Assembly: GCF_016862575.1 (NCBI RefSeq)
Contig: NZ_BONF01000010.1
Location: 124,001-188,000, forward strand
Length of the DNA: 64,000 bases
From: Catellatospora bangladeshensis
Lineage (GTDB): Bacteria; Actinomycetota; Actinomycetes; Mycobacteriales; Micromonosporaceae
Reading direction: 5' to 3'
In this document: one piece after another, positions 7,056 through 18,044 of the stretch
Layout: each line of letters begins with the position of its first letter
How positions within the stretch are numbered: position 1 is the first letter of the stretch
Translations under genes and position numbers: made by a program
Notes under the pieces: generated by a model
What the model saw: only the letters and a program-made list of their open reading frames with translations
Database searches by the model: none
What the model was told of the DNA's origin: nothing

Positions 7056-8848
7056 CCGCCCCCAGCGTGACCGTCCCACAAAACGCCGTGACCGAGCGGC
7101 GGGAGCTGCTGCCGGTCGCGGGCGGCCGGGAGACGCTGCGTGCGCTGCGCGCGCTGCTGCGGCCCCGCCGTGGGCTGGCCGGGGCCGGGTTGCTGGTGCT
7201 CACCACCGCCACCGCGATCGGGCTGACCGTCGCGCCACTGCTCGGCCACCTCGTGGACCTGGTCAGCCAGGGCCGCCCAGCAGGCGCGCTGACCACCCCC
7301 GTGGTGGCGCTGGCCGTCGTGGCGGTGGTGTCCGGCGCACTGACGGCCTACGGGCTCACACTGGTCGCGAGGCTTGGGGAGGGTGCGCTCGCCGAGCTGC
7401 GGGAACGGTTCCTCGACCGGGCGCTGCGGCTGCCGCTGGGCCGGGTGGAGCGGGCCGGGTCGGGCGACCTGACCTCCCGGGCCGGCAACGACCTCAGCGC
7501 CGTCGCGTCCGTGGTCCGCAGCGGGCTGCCGGAGCTGGGCCGTTCGCTGCTCGCCATCGTGCTGACCCTGGCCGGGCTGGGCGTGCTCGACTGGCGGCTG
7601 CTGCTCGCCGCGCTGCTCGCCGTCCCGGTGCAGCTGCACACCGTGCGCTGGTACGCGGGCCGCGCGCTGCCCGTGTACGCCCGCCAGCGGGTCGCCGTCG
7701 GCGCACAGCAGCAGCAGCTGCTGGAGACCATCGGCGGGGCCGCGACGGTGCGTGCGCTGCGCCGCCGCGAGCGGCACCTCGACCTGGTCAGCGGCCGCTC
7801 GCAGGAGGCCGTCGAGCTGACCATGCGCGGCGTCAACCTGGTCACCCGCTTCTACGCCCGGCTCAACCTCGCCGAGTTCATCGGCCTGGGCGCGGTGCTG
7901 GTCACCGGATTCCTGCTGGTGCGCGCCGGTGAGGTGAGCATCGGCACGGCGACCGCGGCGGCGCTGTACTTCCACCACCTGTTCACGCCGATCAACACCG
8001 CGCTGGGGCTGATCGACGACGTGCAGGCCGCGTACGCCGCGCTGGCGCGCCTGGTCGGTGTCGCCGAGCTGCCCGAACCCGCCGCGCCGCCCGCGCCGCG
8101 CTCCCCCGCCGACGCGTCGCTGCACGCCGACGGGGTCACGCACGCGTACGACGCGGACCGGCCGGTGCTGCACGACGTGAGCGTCGCGGTGCCGGCCGGG
8201 CGGCGGGTGGCGCTGGTCGGTGCCAGCGGCGCGGGCAAGAGCACTCTGGCGGGACTGGTCGCGGGCGTACACGAGCCGACCGCCGGGCGCATCCGGGTCG
8301 GCGGCGTGGGCCTGGGCGACCTCGACCCGGCCGGCCGCCGCGCGGTCGCGCTGATCACGCAGGAGGTGCACGTCTTCGCGGGCACCCTCGCCGAAGATTT
8401 GCGCCTGGCCGAGCCCGCCGCGGCCGACGAGCAGCTGCTCGCGGCGCTGGACAAGGTCGGCGCGGCCGAGTGGGTGCAGGCGCTGCCGGACGGGCTGTCC
8501 ACGGTGGTCGGTGAGGGCGGGCACCGGCTCACCGCCGCCCAAGCCCAGCAGCTCGCCCTGGCCCGGCTGGTGCTGGCCGATCCGGCCGTGGCCGTGCTGG
8601 ACGAGGCCACCGCCGAGGCGGGCAGCGCCGGGGCGCGGGTGCTGGAGGCGTCGGTCGCCGCCGCGCTGGACGGGCGCACGGGCCTGCTGGTCGCCCACCG
8701 GCTCACCCAGGCCGCGCTCGCCGACCAGGTGGTGGTGCTGGAAGGCGGCCGCATCGTCGAGAGCGGCACCCACGACGAGCTGCGCGCGGCCCCCGGCGGC
8801 CGCTACGCCGAGCTATGGCGGGCCTGGTCGGGCCGCCGCTCCGGGTAG
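7052..8848 (+). CDS. ABC exporter half-transporter with intact ATPase core
   Basis: The 598-residue protein has a six-helix exporter domain and an ATPase domain with intact Walker A (VGASGAGKST, about 390), Q-loop (LITQEVHVF), Walker B (VAVLDEAT, about 513) and H-loop (VAHRLTQ, about 547). Its signature motif, however, is LTAAQ instead of LSGGQ. Paired with the preceding half-transporter, which has the opposite defects, it gives one canonical and one dead ATP site, as in known heterodimeric exporters such as TM287/288. GAGGAG is 5 nt before ATG 7052. It ends the iron-box operon; a 61-bp palindrome follows within 25 nt. Confidence 0.88.
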   Translation: MTAPSVTVPQNAVTERRELLPVAGGRETLRALRALLRPRRGLAGAGLLVLTTATAIGLTVAPLLGHLVDLVSQGRPAGALTTPVVALAVVAVVSGALTAYGLTLVARLGEGALAELRERFLDRALRLPLGRVERAGSGDLTSRAGNDLSAVASVVRSGLPELGRSLLAIVLTLAGLGVLDWRLLLAALLAVPVQLHTVRWYAGRALPVYARQRVAVGAQQQQLLETIGGAATVRALRRRERHLDLVSGRSQEAVELTMRGVNLVTRFYARLNLAEFIGLGAVLVTGFLLVRAGEVSIGTATAAALYFHHLFTPINTALGLIDDVQAAYAALARLVGVAELPEPAAPPAPRSPADASLHADGVTHAYDADRPVLHDVSVAVPAGRRVALVGASGAGKSTLAGLVAGVHEPTAGRIRVGGVGLGDLDPAGRRAVALITQEVHVFAGTLAEDLRLAEPAAADEQLLAALDKVGAAEWVQALPDGLSTVVGEGGHRLTAAQAQQLALARLVLADPAVAVLDEATAEAGSAGARVLEASVAAALDGRTGLLVAHRLTQAALADQVVVLEGGRIVESGTHDELRAAPGGRYAELWRAWSGRRSG

Positions 8849-8871
8849 CCCGCCCGCGACCGGTGGGCGAA

Positions 8872-8932
8872 GATCGCTGCTTCGTGGCAGAAAGTGTGGT
8901 CTGGCCCCACCTTCTGACCCGAAGTAGCGGTC
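8872..8932. repeat. 61-bp palindrome, copy A (end of the ABC operon)
   Basis: The 21-nt arms match as inverted repeats at about 17 of 21 positions, around an inner hairpin (GTGTGG / CCCCAC). Length and outline match the copies at 10909-10969 and 30476-30536. It begins with GATC, but the other end is GGTC. The position just after the ABC operon suggests transcription termination. Confidence 0.7.
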
Positions 8933-8988
8933 AACGACCGCTGGCGCGGCCCGTAGACAGCGACGTATAGCGATGAAAGCATGTGCCG

Positions 8989-10899
8989 ATGCGTCGCATA
9001 CCCCTGCTGTGCGTGCTCGCCCTGCTCGGCACCACCGTGCTGGCGACACCCGCCAACGCCGCCCCCGTCGCGCTGCTCAGCGACCCGATCTACGACTACG
9101 CCACCGCGATCCGCGAGACCGTCTACGTCGAGTCGCCGCTCGACAACGACGGCGACGGCATCCGTGACAAGATCGTCGCGGACATCATCCGCCCCCGCGA
9201 GGCCGCCGCGGCCGGGGTCAAGGTGCCCGTCATCATGGACGCCTCGCCCTACTACCAGTGCTGCGGGCGCGGCAACGAGTCCGAGAAGAAGGTGTACGCG
9301 GGCGACGGCACGGTCAGCAGGTTCCCGCTGTACTACGACAACTACTTCGTGCCGCGCGGGTACGCCTTCATCGCCGCCGACCTGTCCGGCACCAGCCGCT
9401 CGACGGGCTGCGAGGACGTCGGCGGTGCCGCGGAGGTGCAGGGCGCCAAGGCCGTCATCGACTGGCTGAACGGCCGCGTCACCGGCCGCAACGCCGCCGG
9501 GGCCGTGGTCAGCGCGACGGGCTGGAGCACCGGCAAGGTCGGCATGATCGGCAAGTCGTGGGACGGCACGGTCGCCAACGGGGTCGCCGCGACCGGCGTG
9601 CAGGGCCTGGCCACCATCGTGCCGATCGGGTCCATCTCCAGCTGGTACGACTACAACCGGGCCAACGGCATGGTGAACCCGAAGGTCAGCTCGGTGCCGA
9701 GCCTGCACTCGCTGGTCAACAGCCGCCCGTCGGGCACCTGCTCGGCCGTGGCCGGCGCGCTGAGCAGCGGCCACGCCGCGAGCACCGGCAACTACAACTC
9801 GTTCTGGGCCGCGCGCAACTTCGTCACCGCCGCCGCATCCGTGCGGGCGAGCGTGTTCGTGGTGCACGGCCAGAACGACCTCAACGTGCAGGGCGTCCAC
9901 TTCGGGCAGTGGTGGGACGCGCTGGCCGCCAACAACGTGCCGCGCAAGATCTGGCTGTCGCAGGAGGGCCACGTCGACCCGTTCGACTTCCGGCGCGCGA
10001 CCTGGGTGTCCACGCTGCACCGCTGGTTCGACTACTGGCTGCTGGGCATCGACAACGGCATCATGGGCGAGCCGATGGCCGACGTGGAGCGGGCCGCGGA
10101 CGTGTGGCAGACGAGCACCCTGTGGCCGCCGTCGGGCACCGCCACGGCGAACTACGTGCTGCAGGGCACCGGCGACCCGGGCACGCTGGCCTCCTCCGGG
10201 GCCGGGTCGGGCAGCCTGTCGCTGACCGACGCGCCGTCGCTGAGCGAGGCCAACGCGGTCAGCTCGCCGACCACGGCGCGCACCGGGCGCAAGGTGTACC
10301 AGACGCCGGTGCTCACCTCGGACCTGCGCATCTCCGGCACGCCGACGATCACGGTGCGGGTGCGGTCGAGCAAGGCGACGACCACGCTGACCGCCAAGCT
10401 CGTCACGTACGGCACCGCGACCCGGGTCAACTACCGCAGCTCGGGTGAGGGCATCAGCACGCTGACCACCCAGTCGTGCTGGGGCGCGTCGTCGAGCACC
10501 GACGACGCCTGCTACAAGGACACCGCCAAGGTCGTGTCCAGCGCGGCGTACCAGGTGCTGTCCCGGGGCTGGATGGACGGGCAGCACCGGGACTCGCTGA
10601 CCGCCACCACTCCGATGAACACCAGCACCTATTACACGATCACGTGGAAGCTGCGCCCGATCGACCAGGTCATCCCGGCCGGGCAGCGCCTCGGCCTGGT
10701 GCTGACGCTCACCGACCCGGAGTTCGTCACGGCGCACTCGACCGGGGCCACGGTCACCGTCGACCTGGCCGGCAGCGTGCTGAAGCTGCCGATCGCCCCG
10801 GCCGGCGCCCTGGCGGCCCCGTCGGCCCTCAGGACCGACAGCCCCACCGTGATCTACGACGGCACCGTCAGCCCGCTCGCGGGCACCCGGTTCCAGTAA
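8989..10899 (+). CDS. secreted X-Pro dipeptidyl-peptidase/CocE-type hydrolase (S15-like)
   Basis: The 636-residue protein starts with a Sec signal peptide (MRRIPLLCVLALLGTTVLA, cleavage near PANAAP). The alpha/beta-hydrolase part has a nucleophile elbow GKSWDG, an Asp region VVHGQNDLNV and a His in SQEGHVDPFD, followed by a C-terminal jelly-roll domain typical of X-Pro dipeptidyl-peptidases and cocaine-esterase relatives. It should act outside the cell on peptides or esters. An in-frame GTG lies at 8983 with GAAAG only 3 nt upstream; ATG 8989 has a better 9-nt spacing. It is flanked on both sides by 61-bp palindromes, so it looks like a single-gene unit. Confidence 0.87.
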   Translation: MRRIPLLCVLALLGTTVLATPANAAPVALLSDPIYDYATAIRETVYVESPLDNDGDGIRDKIVADIIRPREAAAAGVKVPVIMDASPYYQCCGRGNESEKKVYAGDGTVSRFPLYYDNYFVPRGYAFIAADLSGTSRSTGCEDVGGAAEVQGAKAVIDWLNGRVTGRNAAGAVVSATGWSTGKVGMIGKSWDGTVANGVAATGVQGLATIVPIGSISSWYDYNRANGMVNPKVSSVPSLHSLVNSRPSGTCSAVAGALSSGHAASTGNYNSFWAARNFVTAAASVRASVFVVHGQNDLNVQGVHFGQWWDALAANNVPRKIWLSQEGHVDPFDFRRATWVSTLHRWFDYWLLGIDNGIMGEPMADVERAADVWQTSTLWPPSGTATANYVLQGTGDPGTLASSGAGSGSLSLTDAPSLSEANAVSSPTTARTGRKVYQTPVLTSDLRISGTPTITVRVRSSKATTTLTAKLVTYGTATRVNYRSSGEGISTLTTQSCWGASSSTDDACYKDTAKVVSSAAYQVLSRGWMDGQHRDSLTATTPMNTSTYYTITWKLRPIDQVIPAGQRLGLVLTLTDPEFVTAHSTGATVTVDLAGSVLKLPIAPAGALAAPSALRTDSPTVIYDGTVSPLAGTRFQ

Positions 10900-10908
10900 C
10901 GGCGGCAA

Positions 10909-10969
10909 GATCGCCGTCTCGTGTCCGAACCTGCGGCCAGACCCCGCCTTCGGACACGAGACGGCGATC
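10909..10969. repeat. 61-bp palindrome, copy B (perfect 21-bp arms)
   Basis: The arms are perfectly complementary over 21 bp from GATC to GATC (core CGCCGTCTCGTGTCCGAA). The unit starts 10 nt after the X-Pro peptidase stop codon and would form a very stable stem, so it is a likely terminator. The same family occurs at 8872-8932 and 30476-30536. Confidence 0.85.
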
Positions 10970-11074
10970 TCCCTTAGCGGGACGCGGCACTCTGGGCGAA
11001 ATCGGGGCTGAAGTCCCTTATTCCAGCTATAGTTGCGTCGTTTTGCGCGTCGGTTAACGGGTACTGTTCATCAG

Positions 11075-12064
11075 GTGCACGTCATTCCTGACGCGGACCG
11101 GCTCGCGGGGCGGCCCCGGGAGCGGACGACCTCGGGCGGGCCGGTCGTTCCCGGGCCGGCCCTGCGGGCGCTCGACGTCATCGTGCTCGGCTACCTGGCG
11201 GCGGCCGCGCTCATCGTCGCGGCCGGGCACGACCGGGTGGCGGGCTGGGGTCTTTACCTGATCGGATACGCGGCGACGGCGGCCGCGATCGCGGGACTGC
11301 TCGCCGCGTATCGCCGCCGACCGCACGACCGCGTGCTGACCGCGCTGCGGCTGACGTATCCACTCGTGTGCGCGCCGCTGCTGTACACCATGACCGGTGG
11401 CATGGTCCTGTCCCTGCACGGGCGCTACCTCGACGACGCGATGAACCGGTTCGAGACCGCGCTGTGGGGCGGCCACCCCGCCGACCGAGTCGGCACGTTC
11501 GCGTCACGGCCGCTCACCGAGCTGTTCTACGCCTGCTACGTGAGCTACTACCTGTACATCGTGGTGCCCCCGGTGCTGCTGCTGGCGCGCCGCCGGCTGG
11601 ACGACCTGGCGCGGCTGGTCACCACCGTCAGCGCGGCCGTGTACACCTGCTATCTCGGGTTCGTGCTGCTGCCGGTGCGAGGGCCGGTCCATTCGCTCGC
11701 CGGACGGCTGGATCCGCCGGTGCTCCAGGGGTATGTCCTCGCGCCCGCGCAGCAGTTCCTCATGGCCCACGCCGACCCGGTGGGCACCTGCTTCCCGTCC
11801 GCGCACGTCGCCGGGGCGTGGGCGGTCTGCCTGGCGGTGCGCCGCATCCAGGGACGTGCCGCGTTCCGGTGGCTGCTGCTGCCCACGGTCGGGCTCACCG
11901 TCTCAGTGGTCTACACCCGCTACCACTACACGGCGGACGCCGCAGCGGGCCTGGCCGTGGCGATCGCCGCCGACCAGCTCGTCAAACGGCTGCTACCTGG
12001 CCCGATCCGCCGACCGGGGATCCACTCCGGACGGGTACTTGACAGCGCCGGGCAGATCAACTGA
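11075..12064 (+). CDS. PAP2-superfamily integral membrane phosphatase
   Basis: The 329-residue protein has at least five hydrophobic helices and PAP2 signature blocks near its C-terminal half: CFPSAHVAGAW (about 238) and the following YTRYHYTADAAAG (about 281), matching PSxH and the later R-H-D motif. It probably dephosphorylates a lipid phosphate or transfers a phospho-head group at the membrane; relatives include inositol-phosphoryl transferases. The frame is open from TTG 11033, but TATAGT at 11028-11033 looks like a -10 element, so GTG 11075 is preferred; the start is uncertain. A penicillin-binding protein gene follows on the same strand after about 110 nt. Confidence 0.82.
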   Translation: MHVIPDADRLAGRPRERTTSGGPVVPGPALRALDVIVLGYLAAAALIVAAGHDRVAGWGLYLIGYAATAAAIAGLLAAYRRRPHDRVLTALRLTYPLVCAPLLYTMTGGMVLSLHGRYLDDAMNRFETALWGGHPADRVGTFASRPLTELFYACYVSYYLYIVVPPVLLLARRRLDDLARLVTTVSAAVYTCYLGFVLLPVRGPVHSLAGRLDPPVLQGYVLAPAQQFLMAHADPVGTCFPSAHVAGAWAVCLAVRRIQGRAAFRWLLLPTVGLTVSVVYTRYHYTADAAAGLAVAIAADQLVKRLLPGPIRRPGIHSGRVLDSAGQIN

Positions 12065-12178
12065 AGATCTCGCCACGCCGACGTTGCAGGGTGGTCACCA
12101 CGTTGTTTCGCGGCGCAAGGAATTGTCGTGCGCGTGTGCGACCCTTGAGCCCAGCACGTGATCCGAGGCGGTGGCCGC

Positions 12179-14377
12179 ATGCGTGTACGCATTCGCAGGA
12201 TTCTCATCGACGTCTCCGCCATGCTGCTGTGCGGCGTGCTCGCCGGGGTCATCGTGGCCGCGGCCGCGTTCCCCGGTCTGGCGCTGACCGGCTTCGCGGC
12301 CCAGATCGGCGGCTACGAGCTGGGCGAGCTGCCCGATGAGCTGATGATCAACACCTCGCCGCAGCTCAGTTACGTCTACGCGAGCAACGGCACCACCCTG
12401 CTCGCCACCATGTACGACGAGAACCGGCGCGACATCCCGCTGTCGCAGGTGCCGCCCGTGGTGCGGCAGGCCGTGCTGGCCGCCGAGGACCAGAACTTCT
12501 ACAAGCACATCGGCGTCGACGTGAAGGGCATCGCGCGGGCGTTCATCGCCAACAAGCGCGCCGGCAGCGTCGAGCAGGGCGCCTCCACCCTGACCATGCA
12601 GTACGTGCGGCTCACCATCTCGTACTCGGCGACCACCGCGCAGGAGGTCGTGGACGCCACCGAGGACACCGCCTGGCGCAAGATCCGGGAGATGCGATAC
12701 GCGCTGGCCATCGAGGAGAAGCTGTCCAAGGACGACATCCTCGAGGGTTACCTGAACACGGCGTACTTCGGCAACCGCGCCTACGGCATCTTCGCCGCCG
12801 CGAAGGTGTACTTCGACAAGGAGCCCAAGGACCTCACCGCCGCCGAGGCCGCGTTCATCGCGGCGCTGGTGAAGTTCCCCGGCGACTTCGACGCGCAGAG
12901 CCTGCGCGGCAAGGACCTGGCCGTGTCCCGGCGCGACTACGTGCTGGACGAGATGGTGCAGACCAAGGCGCTCACCCTGGAGCAGGCCGCGGCGGCCAAG
13001 GCCGAGGAGCTGAAGGTGGTCGGCGCCAGCACCCCGAACGGCTGCGTGCAGGCGTCCAACATCAAGTGGGGCTTCTTCTGCGACTTCTTCCAGCGCTGGT
13101 GGAACGAGCAGGACGCGTTCGGCACGACGCCGTACGAGCGGGAGCGCCAGCTCAAGTCCGGCGGATACCGGATCGTCAGCTCGCTGGACCCGACCACGCA
13201 GTCGGCGATGGACCGCAGCATCGACCGCTCCCTCAACCGCAACCCCGACCTCGACGGCGGCAAGTGGAAGTGGAAGTCCGACGCGGTCATGCTGGCCGCG
13301 GTCGAGCCCGGCTCCGGCAAGGTGCGCGGCCTGGCCACCAACCGCAACTTCCGGCTGGACAGCAAGACCAAGCCGGCCAACGGCAAGCACTCCAACCCCG
13401 CGCTGGCCCGGCGCGGCGTCCGCGGCACCTACCCGAACACGACCAACCCGCTGATGTCCGGCGGGCCGGACCTGGGCGGCTACCAGGCCGGCTCGGTCAT
13501 GAAGATCTTCACGCTGGTAGCGGCCCTGGAGAAGGGCTACCCGCTGAACTACAACATCAACACGCGGGCTCCGTACGTGTCCCGCACCCGGATCACCGGC
13601 AGCCCGAGCTGCGGCGGCCACTGGTGCCCCACCAACTCGGGCGGGCGTGCCTGGGGCAGCCAGAACATGTGGACCGGCTTCGGCAACTCCGTCAACACGT
13701 ACTTCGTGCCACTGTTCGAGCGGGTCGGCGGTGCGCGGGTCATCGACACCGCCAAGCGCATGGGCCTGACCTTCTACGACAACCCGCGCGCCACGATGGA
13801 CGACGCCTACTGGGCCAACGAGCGCCCCGAGCTGTGGGGCCCGTTCACCCTGGGCGCCTCCGACCACACCCCGCTGCAGATCGCCAACGCGTTCGCGACG
13901 CTGGCCGCCGACGGCGTCTACTGCGAGCCGATCCCGGTCGAGAAGATCACCGACCGGCACGGCGTGCAGGTGGCCGCGGGCAACCCGCGCTGCAAGCAGA
14001 ACCTGCCCGTCGACGTGGCCCGCGCCGCGATCGACGCGGCCCGCTGCCCGCTGGGTGACCAGTCGCTCTACGGCCGCTGCAACGGGACCACGGCCCGCGA
14101 CTCCAAGGAGATCATCGGCAAGTGGATCGCCGGCAAGACCGGCACCACCGACAACTCCAAGTCGGTGACGCTGACCATCACCACCAAGCTGCTGGCCATC
14201 AGCGGCTTCCAGACCGACCCGGACTGGGCGCAGGTGAGCACGCACAAGATGTCGCACCGGGTGATCAACCCGGCGGTGCAGTACGCGATGCGAGACGCCA
14301 TGAAGGGCAGGCCGAACACCCAGTTCAGCAAGCCCAGCAGCAACCGGCTGGTGTTCGGCAGGGGTCCCACACCGTGA
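12179..14377 (+). CDS. class A penicillin-binding protein (GT51 transglycosylase/transpeptidase)
   Basis: The 732-residue bifunctional peptidoglycan synthase has an N-terminal membrane anchor (residues about 10-40). The GT51 domain shows AAEDQNFYKHIGVD and QGASTLTMQYVR; the second block has Met where QQ is usual. The transpeptidase domain shows SVMK (about 438, nucleophile Ser), SVN (about 503) and KTGTT (about 651). It polymerises and cross-links cell wall outside the membrane. The lysine-poor, Gly/Pro-rich C-terminal tail seen in many actinobacterial PBPs is short here. ATG 12179 follows GAGGCGG; GTG 12158 is a weaker alternative. No cell-division genes are adjacent. Confidence 0.9.
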   Translation: MRVRIRRILIDVSAMLLCGVLAGVIVAAAAFPGLALTGFAAQIGGYELGELPDELMINTSPQLSYVYASNGTTLLATMYDENRRDIPLSQVPPVVRQAVLAAEDQNFYKHIGVDVKGIARAFIANKRAGSVEQGASTLTMQYVRLTISYSATTAQEVVDATEDTAWRKIREMRYALAIEEKLSKDDILEGYLNTAYFGNRAYGIFAAAKVYFDKEPKDLTAAEAAFIAALVKFPGDFDAQSLRGKDLAVSRRDYVLDEMVQTKALTLEQAAAAKAEELKVVGASTPNGCVQASNIKWGFFCDFFQRWWNEQDAFGTTPYERERQLKSGGYRIVSSLDPTTQSAMDRSIDRSLNRNPDLDGGKWKWKSDAVMLAAVEPGSGKVRGLATNRNFRLDSKTKPANGKHSNPALARRGVRGTYPNTTNPLMSGGPDLGGYQAGSVMKIFTLVAALEKGYPLNYNINTRAPYVSRTRITGSPSCGGHWCPTNSGGRAWGSQNMWTGFGNSVNTYFVPLFERVGGARVIDTAKRMGLTFYDNPRATMDDAYWANERPELWGPFTLGASDHTPLQIANAFATLAADGVYCEPIPVEKITDRHGVQVAAGNPRCKQNLPVDVARAAIDAARCPLGDQSLYGRCNGTTARDSKEIIGKWIAGKTGTTDNSKSVTLTITTKLLAISGFQTDPDWAQVSTHKMSHRVINPAVQYAMRDAMKGRPNTQFSKPSSNRLVFGRGPTP

Positions 14378-14402
14378 GGCCGGGGTGCGCCTGCCGGGGC
14401 CG

Positions 14403-14848
14403 TCAGCGGCGGCTGGGCAGGCGCACCACGCTCACGAAGAAGTCGTCGATCTGCTTGACCACCGAGATGAAGCGCTCGAAGTCCACCGGCTTGGCCACGT
14501 ACGCGTTGGCGTGCAGCTGGTAGCTGCGCAGCACGTCCTCCTCGGCCTGCGAGGTGGTGAGCACGACCACCGGGATGCGGCACAGCTCCGGGTCGTTCTT
14601 GATCTCGGCGAGCACCTGCCGGCCGTCGCGGCGGGGCAGGTTCAGGTCGAGCAGGATCAGGTCCGGCATGACCGCGTCGGCGAACTCGCCCTCGCGGCGC
14701 AGGTAGGCCAGCGCCTCGACCCCGTCACTGACGACGTGGAGCGTGTTGCGCATCTTGTACTCCTCGAACGCCTCGCGCGTCATGAGCACGTCGCCCGGGT
14801 CGTCCTCGACCAGCAGCACCGTGATCGGGCGGTCGGTGTCCTCGGCCA

Positions 14849-14852
<4 letters not shown>
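14403..14852 (-). CDS. single-domain response regulator (Rcp1-type)
   Basis: The 149-residue protein is a lone receiver domain: acidic pair in LLVEDDPGD, phospho-acceptor Asp in [13 protein letters not shown], Thr in VVVLTTS and Lys in [12 protein letters not shown]. The long beta4-alpha4 region and the linkage to a kinase with an HDLQEPLR box are typical of Rcp1/Cph1-like pairs. The start overlaps the kinase stop as ATGA (ATG 14852; 14849 is also possible), so kinase and receiver are translated together. Output must come through a partner protein, since there is no effector domain. Confidence 0.92.
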
Positions 14853-16458
<1,606 letters not shown>

Positions 16459-16462
<4 letters not shown>

Positions 16463-17655
16463 CGGTTCGCTTCCTTCGTGAGCAGGACGATCGCCACGTC
16501 GTCGGCCAGGGCTCCGCCGTTGAGCGTCTCGGCCTCCTCGACGAGGCTCGCCGGCAGCCGCTCCATCTCCTGCCCGCGGGCCAGCCGGGCCGTGCACAGG
16601 CGGGTCAGGCCGTCGTCGGTGAGCCGCGCGGTGCCGTCGCCCACCCGGCCCTCGACCAGGCCGTCGGTGTAGAGCAGCAGAGACCACTCCGGGCCCAGCT
16701 CCACCTCGGCGCGCTCCCGCGGCGCGTCGCCCAGGCCCAGCAGCAGCCCGTACGGCGCGTCGACCTCGGTCACCCGGCCGTCGCGCAGCAGCAGCGGCGG
16801 CGGGTGGCCGGCCAGCCAGCACGAGGCCCGCCCGGCGGCGACGTCGATGCGCAGCACGGCCATCGTCGCGAAGGTGCTCGGATGGCTGCGCTCGCTGGAG
16901 AGCACCTGCTCCATCGCGGCTAGCGTCTGCTCCTGCGGCACCCCGGCCAGGGTCAGCGCCCGCCAGGCCACGCGCAGCTCGACGCCGAGCGCGGCGCCGT
17001 CGACGTCGTGCCCGCTGACGTCGCCGATCATGGCGTACACCGTCTCCGGGCAGGTCTGCACCACGTCGAAGAAGTCGCCGCCCAGCAGGGCCTCATAACG
17101 GCCGGGCCGGTAGAAGGTGTGCACCGCCAGCTCGTCGGTGGTCATCAGCGGCTGCGGCAGCAGGCCCCGCTCCAGCCGGGCCGACTCGGCCTGGCGCAGC
17201 TCCACCTCGCGCAGCCGCCGCGCGTTCTCCTCGGCGTACTTACGCTCCACGGCGTACTGCACCGATCGTTCCAGCAGCGCGCCGTCGACCTGGCCCTTGA
17301 CCAGGTAGTCCTGGGCGCCCTCACCGACCGCGCCGATGCCGACGTGAGTGTCCTGCTGGCCGGTGAGCACGCAGACCGCGGTGCCCGGCGCCTCGGCCAG
17401 CACCTTGCGCAGCCCGTCGATGCCCTGCGCGTCGGGCAGGCCCAGGTCCAGCAGGATGCAGTCGACCTCCGACAGCAGCGGGCGCGCCTCGCGCAGGCTG
17501 CGCACGATGGTCAGCTGGATCGCCGCGTCCTGCTCCCGCAGCAGCTCCTCGACCAGGAACGCGTCGCCCTCGTCGTCCTCGACGAGCAGCACCCGCAGCC
17601 GGGTCAGCCGCGCCGGAACACGCGGCTGCGCCGGCACGGGTGCAGCGGTGAACAT
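16459..17655 (-). CDS. response regulator with PP2C/SpoIIE-type phosphatase output
   Basis: The 398-residue protein begins with a receiver domain (LLVEDDEGD, acceptor Asp in CILLDLGLPDAQG, Lys in DYLVKGQ), then a short coiled linker and a PPM-type Ser/Thr phosphatase domain: GGDFFDVV, MIGDVSGHDVDGAA, LLYTDGLVEG and the late DD in ALADDVAIVL. Such RsbU-like proteins dephosphorylate anti-anti-sigma proteins. No anti-sigma or STAS gene is adjacent, so the target is unknown. It is first in a leftward operon with the kinase and receiver genes, all joined by 4-nt overlaps. Confidence 0.9.
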
Positions 17656-17819
17656 GGATGTCCTACTTCCGGCGCCGCAGGTGGGGGTCGAACGCGTCGG
17701 TCGGGCAACGCACGCCGATCATGCCTGCGGCGAGGCGGGTTGCACAACTTATGCATTCGGCAGGTACCCGCCTGTACCGCCGCCGTGGATCTGTTGCGGC
17801 CCGGGCGCCCGGAACGCGG

Positions 17820-18044
17820 TCAGCCGGCGCCCCGCAGGCCCGGTATCTGGCCGGGCCAGAGCCGGCGCACCTGCCCCGCCTGCGGGCCGCTGAGCACCTC
17901 GACGACCGGCATGCCGTGGCCCGGGTCTACGCCGACCACGACGCCGTACACGCCGGGGCCGTCGTCCAGCCGCACCTCGCTGCCGAGCACCACCCTGCTG
18001 CCGTCGGCGACGAACCACAGCGGCTCGTTGCGCGGCGCCGTCAC
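17820..18044 (-). CDS. hypothetical protein, 74 residues
   Basis: I do not recognise this protein. It is 74 residues long (starting MTAPRNEPLWFVADG), beta-rich in appearance with repeated VVxG patterns and a C-terminal RRLWPGQIPGLRGAG. Its GTG start overlaps the stop of the upstream 68-residue gene (GTGA), so the two form a small operon that diverges from the XRE-TPR regulator. Codon use looks like a real gene. Function unknown. Confidence 0.6.
   Translation of the reverse strand: MTAPRNEPLWFVADGSRVVLGSEVRLDDGPGVYGVVVGVDPGHGMPVVEVLSGPQAGQVRRLWPGQIPGLRGAG

Noticed and set aside
8849-8988. Riboswitch or attenuator before the X-Pro peptidase
   Set aside because: The structure present is the 61-bp palindrome that recurs after unrelated genes; nothing matches a known riboswitch.
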